Shown in pieces: positions 5,396 through 11,759 of a stretch of 12,294 nucleotides of DNA. Each line of letters begins with the position of its first letter. Positions within the stretch are counted from its first letter, which is position 1. The position numbers and the translations under genes are program-made. The notes below the pieces were generated by a model that had not been told where the DNA came from, ran no database searches, and saw nothing but the letters and a program-made list of their open reading frames with translations. This DNA is from Chloroflexota bacterium (GTDB lineage: Bacteria; Chloroflexota; Dormibacteria; CF-121), in assembly GCA_005881235.1 (NCBI GenBank), contig VBEQ01000017.1, positions 1 to 12,294 of the forward strand, given 5' to 3'.

Positions 5396-6975
5396 TGGAT
5401 CGAGGCTGGCCGGTCCAGGAGGCGCGGCGCGCACCGCACGGCATGATCGCGAGTGTCAACCCGCTTGCGAGCGCGGCCGGGCTCCGGGTGCTGCGCGACG
5501 GGGGGAACGCCATGGACGCGGCGATCGCGGCCGGGGCGGTGCTCACCGTGGTCGAGCCGTGGAGCGGCCAGTTGGGCGGCGACGCGTTCATGCTGGTGGC
5601 GTCGGCCGACTCCCGGACGGTGACGGCGATCAACGGCAGCGGCGCCGCCCCGCAGCACTGCACCATCGACCGCTACCTGCCCCTCGGTCGAATTCCCGAA
5701 TACGGCTGGCTGGCGGCCAGTGTCCCCGGCATCGTCGACGCCTGGCAAATTGCCGTCGAGCGCTTTGGCACCCGGCCGCTGGGCACCCTGCTCGCGGACG
5801 CGATCACCTATGCCGAGGCGGGCTTTCCCCTCACCGCCCGGCAGGCACGCAACAACGCCGCCATGGCGACGATCGCAGCCGAGTTTCCGGACACGGCGGC
5901 GGTCTTCTTTCCCGACGGGCGGCCGCCCGGGGCGGGGTTCCGGCTCCGGCAGCCGGACCTTGCCCGCACCCTGCGGACCATCCAGGCGGAGGGGGCGGCG
6001 GCGTTCTATCGCGGTTCCATCGCCCGGGCGATCGTGGCGGCGTCCGACCGAGGCGGTGGCCTCTTTGCGGAACGCGACCTGGCGGAACACCGAACCGATG
6101 TCCTCGAACCGATCCAGGCCACCTACCGGGGCTGGACCGTGCTGGAGCAGCCGCCTGTTTCGCAGGGGCTGATCGTACTGATTGCGCTCAAGATCCTCGA
6201 GGCGCTCGATCCCGCCAGCGATCCGGCCGATCGGGTTCACCTGCAAGTGGAGGCCCACAAGCTCGCCCTGACGGAGCGGCTCACCCACGTTGGGGATCCC
6301 GCGTTCTCCCCCACCGTCGTCGAACACATGATCTCGGCGGAGCGGGGGCACGCGCTCGCACGGCGGATTGACCCAAGCCACGCGGTCGCCCTCCCACACG
6401 AACCCGTCGGACACCCGGACACGACATATCTCTGCGTGGTCGACGAGGCACGCAACGTGGTGTCGTACATTCACAGCCTCTACGCTGGAAATGGCGTCGT
6501 GGCGGGGAACACGGGCATCCTGCTCAACAACCGGATGGGCTGCTTCAGCCTGGATCCGGACAGCCCCAACCGGTTGGCGCCGGGCAAGCGACCGGTGCAC
6601 ACGCTGAACTCCTGGATGCTCTTGCAGAACGGGCTACCGCGGGTCGTCGGCGGGACGCCCGGGTCGTTCTGGCAGGTCCAGACCAACCTGCAGCTGATCA
6701 GCAACCTGATCGACCTCGGCATGCCGCTTCAGGCCGCGATCGACGCGCCGCGCTGGACGATGGGCGGCCAGACCTCGTGGTCCGACTCGAGCCTGAACCT
6801 CGAGGCCCGCTTCGGAGAGACAGTCCTTCGGTCGCTGCGCGAGCGCGGCCACAGCGTGGAGCCCATCGGCGACTGGGCCGCCGGAGGCGCCGCCCAAGCC
6901 ATCCGAATCGAGGATGAGATGCTGACAGGTGGCGGCGATCCGCGACCGGGCACCAGCAGCGTCATCGGCTACTGA
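5395..6975 (+). CDS. Gamma-glutamyltransferase-family Ntn hydrolase (YwrD/acylase-like), lacks the conserved Arg
   Basis: A 526-residue member of the gamma-glutamyltransferase family. These precursors cleave themselves to expose an N-terminal Thr on the small subunit, then hydrolyse or transfer gamma-glutamyl or other acyl groups. The N-terminal part has GGNAMDAAIA (37-46) and PWSGQLGGDAFML (55-67). The predicted processing site is before Thr343 in HPDTTYLCVVDEARNVVS, giving subunits of about 342 and 184 residues. Downstream are GGTPGSFWQVQTN (419-431) and GMPLQAAIDAPRW (442-454). In true GGTs an Arg in the region after the first domain (R114 in E. coli) binds the substrate carboxylate; the corresponding stretch here is INGSGAAP (79-86), with Ala84. 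Substrate use may therefore differ, for example another amide or acyl donor. There is no signal peptide. The start ATG overlaps the esterase stop as ATGA. Confidence 0.88.
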   Translation: MDRGWPVQEARRAPHGMIASVNPLASAAGLRVLRDGGNAMDAAIAAGAVLTVVEPWSGQLGGDAFMLVASADSRTVTAINGSGAAPQHCTIDRYLPLGRIPEYGWLAASVPGIVDAWQIAVERFGTRPLGTLLADAITYAEAGFPLTARQARNNAAMATIAAEFPDTAAVFFPDGRPPGAGFRLRQPDLARTLRTIQAEGAAAFYRGSIARAIVAASDRGGGLFAERDLAEHRTDVLEPIQATYRGWTVLEQPPVSQGLIVLIALKILEALDPASDPADRVHLQVEAHKLALTERLTHVGDPAFSPTVVEHMISAERGHALARRIDPSHAVALPHEPVGHPDTTYLCVVDEARNVVSYIHSLYAGNGVVAGNTGILLNNRMGCFSLDPDSPNRLAPGKRPVHTLNSWMLLQNGLPRVVGGTPGSFWQVQTNLQLISNLIDLGMPLQAAIDAPRWTMGGQTSWSDSSLNLEARFGETVLRSLRERGHSVEPIGDWAAGGAAQAIRIEDEMLTGGGDPRPGTSSVIGY

Positions 6976-6995
6976 TGCGGCACATGGGGAAATGC

Positions 6996-7024
6996 TTGTC
7001 TTTGCGGAGAGCCGATGCTATAAA
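6996..7024 (+). promoter_or_regulatory. Sigma-70-type promoter with extended -10 for the histone-like gene
   Basis: The -35 TTGTCT (6996-7001) and -10 TATAAA (7019-7024) are separated by 17 bases. TGC directly precedes the -10, giving an extended -10 motif. Transcription would start near 7031, leaving a leader of about 70 bases before the ATG at 7101. This is the best canonical promoter in the window and stands out as AT-rich. Confidence 0.72.
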
Positions 7025-7100
7025 TCGCAGGTAACAGCAGCGGGTCCTCATCCGCATGAACCAGGCGCGAACTCTGCGTCACGCATCCGAGGGAGGAAAA

Positions 7101-7580
7101 ATGCCAGCGAAGAAGAAATCCTCGACTAAGAAGAAGTCGACCGCCAAGCGCTCGACCGCCAAGCGGGCCGGCGGCAAAAAGGCGACCGCGAAGCGCAGCA
7201 CGGCAAAGAAGAGCACCGCGAAGCGCTCCGGTACCAAGAAGACGACCGCCAAGCGCGCCACGGCGAAGCGAAGCGCTCCGGCCAAGCGCAAGAGCGCACC
7301 CGCGAAGGCTGCGGCCCCGAAAGCCGCCCCCAGGCCGGCGGCCCGCGCCGCGGCCCCGGCGCCCGCGGCGGCCCCCAAACCGTCGAGCACCTTCGCCGGC
7401 GGTGGACGTCCGGTGGCCCGGCCGGCTGAGCCACCGAGCATCCCATCGTTCGGTGGATTCGGCAGCGAGTCCGGGATGGGCAGCGAGTCCGAGTCCGGTT
7501 CTTCGGGCGGCGGCGCAGAACGGATCAAGATCGGTGAGCGGCCCCCGGAACAGACCTGGCCGGGAGGCGGAAACCGCTAG
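7101..7580 (+). CDS. Lysine/alanine-rich histone H1-like DNA-binding protein
   Basis: A 159-residue low-complexity protein. Residues 1-66 are a highly basic array of roughly five-residue repeats ([ST]-[TA]-A-K-[KR], for example STAKRSTAKR, ATAKRSTAKK). These resemble the C-terminal tails of eukaryotic histone H1 and of actinobacterial HU/HupB-type proteins, which bind DNA or RNA without sequence specificity. Residues 67-94 are rich in Ala and Pro, 95-139 in Gly and Ser, and a short conserved-looking end RIKIGERPPEQTWPGGG follows (141-157). There is no globular HU domain, so this is a tail-only protein. A strong SD, GGGAGG (7091-7096), lies 4 bases before the ATG at 7101. An in-frame ATG at 7056 lacks an SD and is less likely. 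Its own promoter and terminator suggest a strongly expressed single-gene unit. Inferred role: nucleoid or RNA association. Confidence 0.8.
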   Translation: MPAKKKSSTKKKSTAKRSTAKRAGGKKATAKRSTAKKSTAKRSGTKKTTAKRATAKRSAPAKRKSAPAKAAAPKAAPRPAARAAAPAPAAAPKPSSTFAGGGRPVARPAEPPSIPSFGGFGSESGMGSESESGSSGGGAERIKIGERPPEQTWPGGGNR

Positions 7581-7593
7581 ACGAGTCGTTCGT

Positions 7594-7622
7594 AAGCCCC
7601 TGCTCGTAGCAGGGGCTTTTTT
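7594..7622 (+). terminator. Intrinsic terminator after the histone-like gene
   Basis: AAGCCCCTGCT (7594-7604) pairs perfectly with AGCAGGGGCTT (7608-7618) around a CGT loop, followed by a run of six T (7617-7622). It is 13 bases after the TAG of the histone-like gene. Confidence 0.9.
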
Positions 7623-7725
7623 GTTGCGCTGCGGGTTACAGCTACGTCCGTCTGCGCAGACCGAATGGGCCGATTCGCCAGACGCCCAGTCCCGCCCTCC
7701 ACGTTTGATGGAGTAGAGGAGTTTC

Positions 7726-8232
7726 ATGACAGCAGTGCGGCGCATGGCGGCAGCTGGTCTGGCGAGCCTGACGGCGCTCGTCCTGACGACCGTTCCGGCC
7801 ATGGCGGCCACCAAGCCCACCGCACCGACGCGTCCCGCCACTCCGGCAGCGCCGGCCAGGGCGGCAGCGGCCTTACCGCCTCAGATCTACCAGCTCAATC
7901 CGGTCAAGGTCAATCCGGCCGTGCTTCCCAACATCATGATCCTCGGCCAGCATCTGACCCCGACGACCACCGTGCAGGTGGGCGGGCGGCCGGCGACGAC
8001 CGTGCAGGTTCCCGATGCCAATCACCTGCTCATGAAGCTGCCCGAGAACCTGGCGCAGGGCTCCTATTCGGTCGTGGTAACGAACGAAGGTGGCACCGCG
8101 CTCGCGAGTGACCAGCTCGTGATCGACGACACCGGAACGCATCCGAGCAACCTGATGATGCTCGTCGGTGGCGGCTTCCTGCTCTTGCTCATGCTCGTCA
8201 TGCGCCTCGCCCGGACGCCCGGCCTCGCCTAA
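7726..8232 (+). CDS. Exported IPT/TIG-domain protein with C-terminal membrane anchor
   Basis: A 168-residue exported protein. An N-terminal signal peptide (MTAVRRMAAAGLASLTALVL, ending in PAMA with predicted cleavage after residue 27) precedes an Ala/Pro/Thr linker (28-50). Residues 52-134 resemble an IPT/TIG immunoglobulin-like domain: IYQLNPVKVNPAVLPNIMIL, then GQHLTPTTTVQVGGRPATTV, then LPENLAQGSYSVVVTNEGG. The order of N-P, G-x-x-L-x-x-x-T-x-V-x-V-G and G-x-Y-x-V-x-V-x-N is typical of that fold. A hydrophobic segment (about 142-159) followed by RLAR forms a C-terminal membrane anchor with the Ig-like domain outside. The SD AGAGGAG (7715-7721) lies 4 bases before the ATG. It probably acts at the cell surface; the partner is unknown. 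Confidence 0.78.
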   Translation: MTAVRRMAAAGLASLTALVLTTVPAMAATKPTAPTRPATPAAPARAAAALPPQIYQLNPVKVNPAVLPNIMILGQHLTPTTTVQVGGRPATTVQVPDANHLLMKLPENLAQGSYSVVVTNEGGTALASDQLVIDDTGTHPSNLMMLVGGGFLLLLMLVMRLARTPGLA

Positions 8233-8262
8233 GGCCCATCGCAATCGGCTGACGGCGGCGTA

Positions 8263-8360
8263 CCCTCCGGACTGCTCGAGGGGCCGGCCTGCTGAGTCTG
8301 AATCGGCTGTAGATCGGCCGGGTTAACGCCTCGATCGCCCCTCTGCGACGGTCCGGAGGG
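8263..8360. repeat. Nested inverted repeats in the convergent intergenic region; possible structured RNA
   Basis: CCCTCCGGAC (8263-8272) and GTCCGGAGGG (8351-8360) are perfect 10-bp complements, and the stem extends two more pairs with a wobble. Inside lie GAGGGG (8278-8283) with CCCCTC (8338-8343), and CCGGCC (8284-8289) with GGCCGG (8316-8321), all properly nested. The region separates the convergent IPT-protein and rmuC genes. There is no T tract, so it is not a standard terminator. It may be a structured 3' end acting on both transcripts, or a small RNA. Confidence 0.4.
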
Positions 8361-8398
8361 CGACCCGCGCCGCCTCGCCGCTTGCGTCGAGGGCTGCG

Positions 8399-9508
8399 CT
8401 AGGCGCGGCGGGAGATCAGCAATTGCAGGTCTGGCTGCTCCTCCACCCGGTCAATCTCCGGTTCCTGGCCGAGCGCCGCCTGCGGCACCGCGCGCATGGC
8501 GGCCAGCGCACCCCGCATCTGCCCCAGGTTGCGCTTGGCGTCGGTGAACGCGTTCTGAATCATGGTGCTGCCGCGCGCGATGCTGTTCTCGAGCAGGCGA
8601 TCGAGCGACGCGACGTTGTCGTCGATCTGCTGCAGGTAGCCTTCGAGGTTCTCGAGGTCGATCGACTTCGCGTACTGCAGGTGCAGGCGGAAGAGGGCCA
8701 GCACGTAGGGGATCGTCATGCTGTAGGGCATCAGGATCACGCCTTCGCGATAGGCTTCGAGGTGCGCGCGGCGGCAGGCGTTGAACACCGGGTCGGGAAC
8801 GGCGGCAACCGCGAAACCGAGCGTCGCCGCCGGGTCGATGTACTGCTTGACCTCCCGGACTTTCAGTCGCAGAACGCGCTCGATCTCCTGGACGAGGGTC
8901 GTCTCTTTGCCCGGCTCCTGCAAGCCGTCGCTCAGCCGGTCGAGCAATTCCGGGGACGGCCACTTGCTGTCGATCGGCAGCCGTTTGCCGTTGGCGAGGA
9001 CGAGCGCATACTCGACGACCTTGCCGTTGACCCGGAAGTTCATGTCGATCATCTCGGCGGGGAACTGGCGGAAGGCGTCCTGAAGGATGTTCTCACCGGC
9101 GGCGCCGCGGGTGCGGCTGCCCAGCAGGACGGTCTCGATTCGGCGGGCCGAGGCCTGCACGTCCTCTTCCATGCGGCGGCGTTCCTCGGCGTCGGCCTTC
9201 AGGCGCTCCATGGCGACGCGCGCGTCGGACAGGTCTTTCCCGATCGCGTCACGAACGCCGGCGGAGCTCTCGAGCACCTTGGTCTCGACGCCCTGGACCG
9301 CGGTCTGCACCATGCTGAGCGATTGGTTCAACGCGCTCTGCTGATTGCTCACGGTCTCGACGTGGGACTTGAGCGCGCCCAGGTCGCTCAGCGCCGCCAG
9401 CACGGCATCGGATGGGCTGGCAGCGGCTGGCCGGCGGATGAGCAAGCCGAAGAGGCACAGCAGGGTGGCCACAAGCAGGATCACGAGGACCAGTTCGAGG
9501 ACGCTCAC
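8399..9508 (-). CDS. rmuC: RmuC-family DNA recombination protein
   Basis: A 369-residue RmuC-family protein. RmuC limits inversions at short inverted repeats in E. coli and contains a restriction-endonuclease-like nuclease fold. An N-terminal membrane helix (about 3-24) is followed by a long coiled-coil region (about 33-127). The conserved core is at about 130-345: GSRTRGAAGENILQDAF (130-146), VEYALVLANGKRLPIDSKWP (165-184, with D180 and K182 as the likely nuclease-core residues) and EGVILMPYSMTIPYVLAL (255-272). It is shorter than E. coli RmuC (about 475) because the coiled coil is shorter. The start is GTG at 9508, with the SD AAGGAG 6 bases upstream. The rhodanese gene lies 105 bases upstream on the same strand. 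Confidence 0.9.
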   Translation of the reverse strand: MSVLELVLVILLVATLLCLFGLLIRRPAAASPSDAVLAALSDLGALKSHVETVSNQQSALNQSLSMVQTAVQGVETKVLESSAGVRDAIGKDLSDARVAMERLKADAEERRRMEEDVQASARRIETVLLGSRTRGAAGENILQDAFRQFPAEMIDMNFRVNGKVVEYALVLANGKRLPIDSKWPSPELLDRLSDGLQEPGKETTLVQEIERVLRLKVREVKQYIDPAATLGFAVAAVPDPVFNACRRAHLEAYREGVILMPYSMTIPYVLALFRLHLQYAKSIDLENLEGYLQQIDDNVASLDRLLENSIARGSTMIQNAFTDAKRNLGQMRGALAAMRAVPQAALGQEPEIDRVEEQPDLQLLISRRA

Positions 9509-9613
9509 TTGGACTCCTTGAGGACGTGAAAAGAACGGGTGGTCGTGTCAATGGTGGTTGGCCTCATGCGCAAAGTCAAGCAGCCCGTTTTGACAGCTGT
9601 CTGTCGGGCGAGG

Positions 9614-9934
9614 TTATTTGTCCAGTGGGAAGCCGCGCTCGATCCAGGCGGCGGTGCCGCCGTCGACGTTGGTGACGGATGGGTAGCCGAGTTGCTGGAG
9701 GTAGCCGGCCGCGGCGAGACTCCGCTGGCCGCTGTGGCAGATGGCCAGGATCGGCCGATCACGGGGCACTTCGTTGACGCGTTGCTCCAGCTCCCCCAGC
9801 GGGATCAGCTGGGCGCCGGGCACGTGACCCTCCCGATATTCCCACGGCTCCCGCACGTCCAGCAGGAAGGGCGCTGGCTCGTCCGCCAGCCGTCGCCGGA
9901 GCTGGCCGACATCGATGCCGGGAACCTGGACCAC
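9614..9934 (-). CDS. Single-domain rhodanese (sulfurtransferase)
   Basis: A 106-residue rhodanese domain, which carries sulfur as a persulfide on an active-site Cys and passes it to thiol acceptors. DVREPWEYREGHVPGA (26-41) is the conserved front half, and CHSGQR (66-71) is the six-residue active-site loop with Cys66. The C-terminal VDGGTAAWIERGFPL (90-104) is typical of GlpE/PspE-like single-domain rhodaneses. There is no signal peptide, so it is probably cytoplasmic. The start is the GTG at 9934, with no SD. TAAGAT ends 6 bases upstream, which fits a leaderless mRNA. It could be transcribed together with rmuC, although the 105-base gap leaves room for a separate rmuC promoter. It is divergent from the glycosylase-like gene. 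Confidence 0.9.
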   Translation of the reverse strand: MVQVPGIDVGQLRRRLADEPAPFLLDVREPWEYREGHVPGAQLIPLGELEQRVNEVPRDRPILAICHSGQRSLAAAGYLQQLGYPSVTNVDGGTAAWIERGFPLDK

Positions 9935-9940
9935 GGAGAA

Positions 9941-9946
9941 ATCTTA
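9941..9946 (-). promoter_or_regulatory. Putative -10 box (TAAGAT) for leaderless rhodanese transcript
   Basis: TAAGAT on the minus strand ends 6 bases before the GTG start at 9934, so transcription would begin at or next to the start codon. No SD and no clear -35 hexamer are present. Confidence 0.42.
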
Positions 9947-9993
9947 GTCGCCGGGCGCAAGCTTCACCCGCCACCCGGCGTCGTTTTCACAGC

Positions 9994-10740
9994 GTGAGCA
10001 AGGGCCAGCAGTACCTGCAATTCTTCGGCTCGGACGCGCTCAAGCGACTGCACGGCTGCGCGGTCGCCGAAGCCGGCCGGGGCGCCGACAGCCCCTGCGA
10101 ACGCCTCGCACTGCCACTCCGCCGGCCGGAGGTCGGCTTCGGAAACCCGCAGGCGCCCATCGTGTTCATCAGCCCGAGCCCGCTGGATGCCGCCAGCGCC
10201 AGCAACGAGTCCTTCAACGAGTGGCTCGATCACGAGGCCGGGCTGGAGCACCACATGACGTCGGCTGCGCCGCAGCCCTATTACCAGTACGCGCGAGCGG
10301 TTCTGCTGGGCGCGCGACGCCGGCTGGGGCAGAAACCCGAGAAGCACGACGTGATGGACCTTGCCTTCCACACCTGGGCCGTGCGCTGCCCGACGGCAAA
10401 CCCGGACCTGGTGACCGATGACGCGCTGAACCAGTGTGTCGACCGCCACCTGCAGAGCCTGCTCGCGAGCATCAACCCGCAGCTGGTCGTCGCCATGGGC
10501 GGTCCGCTGGCCCGCCATCTCTGGTGGCGGACGATGCACACCTGGGAGGGATGGGGCCCGATGACCACGCTGCACGGCCGCGTGCTCGACGTGACGTTGG
10601 GCGATCGGACGGTGCCCGCCATCCTGAGCGTCCACCCCTTCCAGCGCGGCATCGAGTTGCATCCGGACGTCATCGGCCGCGCCATCGGTGACCGGCTGCG
10701 ACCGGAACAGTTCGCTCCACAGGAGTTGAAGGCCGCATGA
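9994..10740 (+). CDS. Uracil-DNA glycosylase superfamily protein with Fe-S-type cysteines, altered active site
   Basis: A 248-residue protein resembling family 4/5 uracil-DNA glycosylases. GFGNPQAPIVFIS (48-60) matches the strand leading to motif A. RCPT-x12-C (C132, C148) followed by INPQLVVAMGGPLARHL (160-176) matches the C-R-P-P...C...I-x-P-x-x-V-x-L-G-x-x-A segment that holds two of the four cluster cysteines in family 4. LSVHPFQRG (211-219) corresponds to the catalytic H-P-S motif B, with His214. C22 and C35 could supply the other two cluster ligands, though their spacing (C-x12-C) is wider than the usual C-x2-C. Motif A reads SPSPLD (60-65) where active enzymes have GEAPG. Its activity is therefore uncertain; it may recognise another lesion or only bind nucleic acid. 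The start is GTG at 9994 without an SD. The stop overlaps the ATG of the zinc-ribbon gene (ATGA). Confidence 0.72.
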   Translation: MSKGQQYLQFFGSDALKRLHGCAVAEAGRGADSPCERLALPLRRPEVGFGNPQAPIVFISPSPLDAASASNESFNEWLDHEAGLEHHMTSAAPQPYYQYARAVLLGARRRLGQKPEKHDVMDLAFHTWAVRCPTANPDLVTDDALNQCVDRHLQSLLASINPQLVVAMGGPLARHLWWRTMHTWEGWGPMTTLHGRVLDVTLGDRTVPAILSVHPFQRGIELHPDVIGRAIGDRLRPEQFAPQELKAA

Positions 10741-10946
10741 GCACGCAAACGCCGACGGATCCACGATTCATCGAGAAGGAAGACGACAGTCACCTGCGCG
10801 AGCGCATGCAGCAGGCTGAGCAAGCCCAGCCGCTGCGACCGGGCGCGCTCTGCCCCCATTGCGGGGGTCACGCCTTCAAGCGAGCCGAGCTCAAAGCGGG
10901 GACGCCGTGCCCCGCCTGCGGCAAGCAACCGCGCCTCGCCGCCTAA
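10737..10946 (+). CDS. Small zinc-ribbon protein coupled to the glycosylase-like gene
   Basis: A 69-residue protein of unknown function. The first 35 residues are charged and probably helical (FIEKEDDSHLRERMQQAEQA at 11-30). The second half is a zinc ribbon: CPHCGG (C39, C42) and CPACGK (C58, C61) with 15 residues between the pairs. There is no membrane segment. The ATG overlaps the stop codon of the glycosylase-like gene (ATGA), implying translational coupling and a likely shared function such as nucleic-acid or protein contact. That role is inferred from context only. Confidence 0.78.
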   Translation: MSTQTPTDPRFIEKEDDSHLRERMQQAEQAQPLRPGALCPHCGGHAFKRAELKAGTPCPACGKQPRLAA

Positions 10947-10963
10947 ACACCCTGGCGCCCTCT

Positions 10964-10969
10964 TAGTAT
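10964..10969 (+). promoter_or_regulatory. Putative -10 box (TAGTAT) for leaderless SDR transcript
   Basis: TAGTAT ends 6 bases before the GTG at 10976, the same spacing as at the rhodanese gene. No SD is present. It lies in the 29-base gap after the zinc-ribbon gene. Confidence 0.42.
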
Positions 10970-10975
10970 TGCGCG

Positions 10976-11758
10976 GTGGAAACCGGGCTCCGCGGGCGCC
11001 GGGCGCTGGTGACCGCCGCCAGCCGTGGTCTCGGGTTCGCCTCGGCTCGGGCGCTCGCCGCGGAAGGCTGTCGCGTGGTTATCTCCTCCAGCGACGAGCG
11101 ACGCATTGCGGCCGCAGCCAAGACGCTCCGCGACGAAGGTCATGACGTCGTGGCGCGGGTCGCCGATGTCCGGCAGGCGGACCAGTGCCGCGACCTGGTC
11201 GAGTGGGCGGTCATGACGCTGGGCGGCCTCGAGGTCCTCGTCAACAACACGCGCGGGCCCATCCTCGGCACCGTCGCCGAGCTCGACGACCAGGCGTGGA
11301 TGGAGGCGGTCAACCTGGTGCTGATGAGCGCCGTTCGGCTAACGCGCGCCTCGCTGCCGGCCCTGCGGCGCGAGGGCGGTGCCGTCGTCAACCTGACCTC
11401 GATCGCCGCGCACCAGCCCGTCGACAATCTCGTGCTGTCGAACGCGCTGCGTCCGGCGGTGGTCGCCATGGGAAAGACACTCGCCAAGGAGGCCGCCCCC
11501 GAGGTTCGCGTGAATTCGATCCTCACGGGGCGCTTCGAGACCGATCGCATCCGGGAGGAGAACCGGCACCAGGCAATCACGCTCGGTGTTGACCCAACGG
11601 AGTACACGTCGCGCAGCATCCGCAACATCCCGCTCGCGCGCCACGGACGGCCGGATGAGCTGGCGGCCGCGGTCGTCTTCCTGGCGGGCGACGCGGCCAG
11701 CTTTATCACCGGAACGACACTGGCAGTCGACGGCGGGGAGTATCGGGGCCTGTTCTAA
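10976..11758 (+). CDS. Atypical short-chain dehydrogenase/reductase (SDR)
   Basis: A 260-residue Rossmann-fold protein annotated by family as a 3-oxoacyl-ACP-reductase-like SDR. The dinucleotide motif TAASRGLG is at 13-20. NNTRG (90-94) stands where classical SDRs have NNAG. Asn113 and Ser142 (NLTSIAA) fit the catalytic tetrad, but the Tyr-x-x-x-Lys motif reads SNALR (155-159), so Tyr is replaced by Ser155 and Lys by Arg159. A subgroup of BKR-like SDRs with an SN-x-x-R motif in this place is known, so the change is probably a subgroup trait rather than damage. The C-terminus (FLAGDAASFITGTTLAVDGG, 235-254) is standard. The GTG at 10976 puts the Rossmann motif at the usual distance from the N-terminus. 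It converges with the cupin gene, leaving one base between the stops. Substrate unknown. Confidence 0.87.
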   Translation: METGLRGRRALVTAASRGLGFASARALAAEGCRVVISSSDERRIAAAAKTLRDEGHDVVARVADVRQADQCRDLVEWAVMTLGGLEVLVNNTRGPILGTVAELDDQAWMEAVNLVLMSAVRLTRASLPALRREGGAVVNLTSIAAHQPVDNLVLSNALRPAVVAMGKTLAKEAAPEVRVNSILTGRFETDRIREENRHQAITLGVDPTEYTSRSIRNIPLARHGRPDELAAAVVFLAGDAASFITGTTLAVDGGEYRGLF

Positions 11759-11759
11759 C

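Noticed and set aside
5221..6600. A 459-codon minus-strand open frame opposite the GGT-family gene
   Set aside because: Antisense shadow: Arg/Gly/Val-rich translation with no motifs, opposite a well-supported Ntn hydrolase.
7056..7100. Alternative in-frame ATG start of the histone-like protein at 7056
   Set aside because: It has no SD, while 7101 has GGGAGG at good spacing, and the extra 15 residues are unlike the repeat region.
6969..7841. A 290-codon minus-strand open frame across the histone-like gene
   Set aside because: It is the complement of the repetitive K/A/T/S coding region and gives artificial Gly/Arg/Leu repeats. It also runs through a promoter and terminator.
8233..8398. Possible tRNA or other known RNA in the structured intergenic region
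   Set aside because: No T-loop GTTC/GATTCGAA pattern, acceptor stem or anticodon arm can be drawn. Only unspecific nested stems are seen.
8423..9529. A 368-codon plus-strand open frame opposite rmuC
   Set aside because: Translation is compositionally biased and has no recognisable domain, whereas the opposite strand encodes clear RmuC motifs with an SD.
9592..9601. Perfect palindrome GACAGCTGTC upstream of rmuC
   Set aside because: A 10-base palindrome is expected several times by chance in a window of this size, and there is no second copy nearby.
9590..9619. TTGACA (9590-9595) with TTATTT 18 bases later on the plus strand
   Set aside because: It would drive a transcript antisense to the rhodanese gene with no product. 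A single promoter-like match without other support is not enough.
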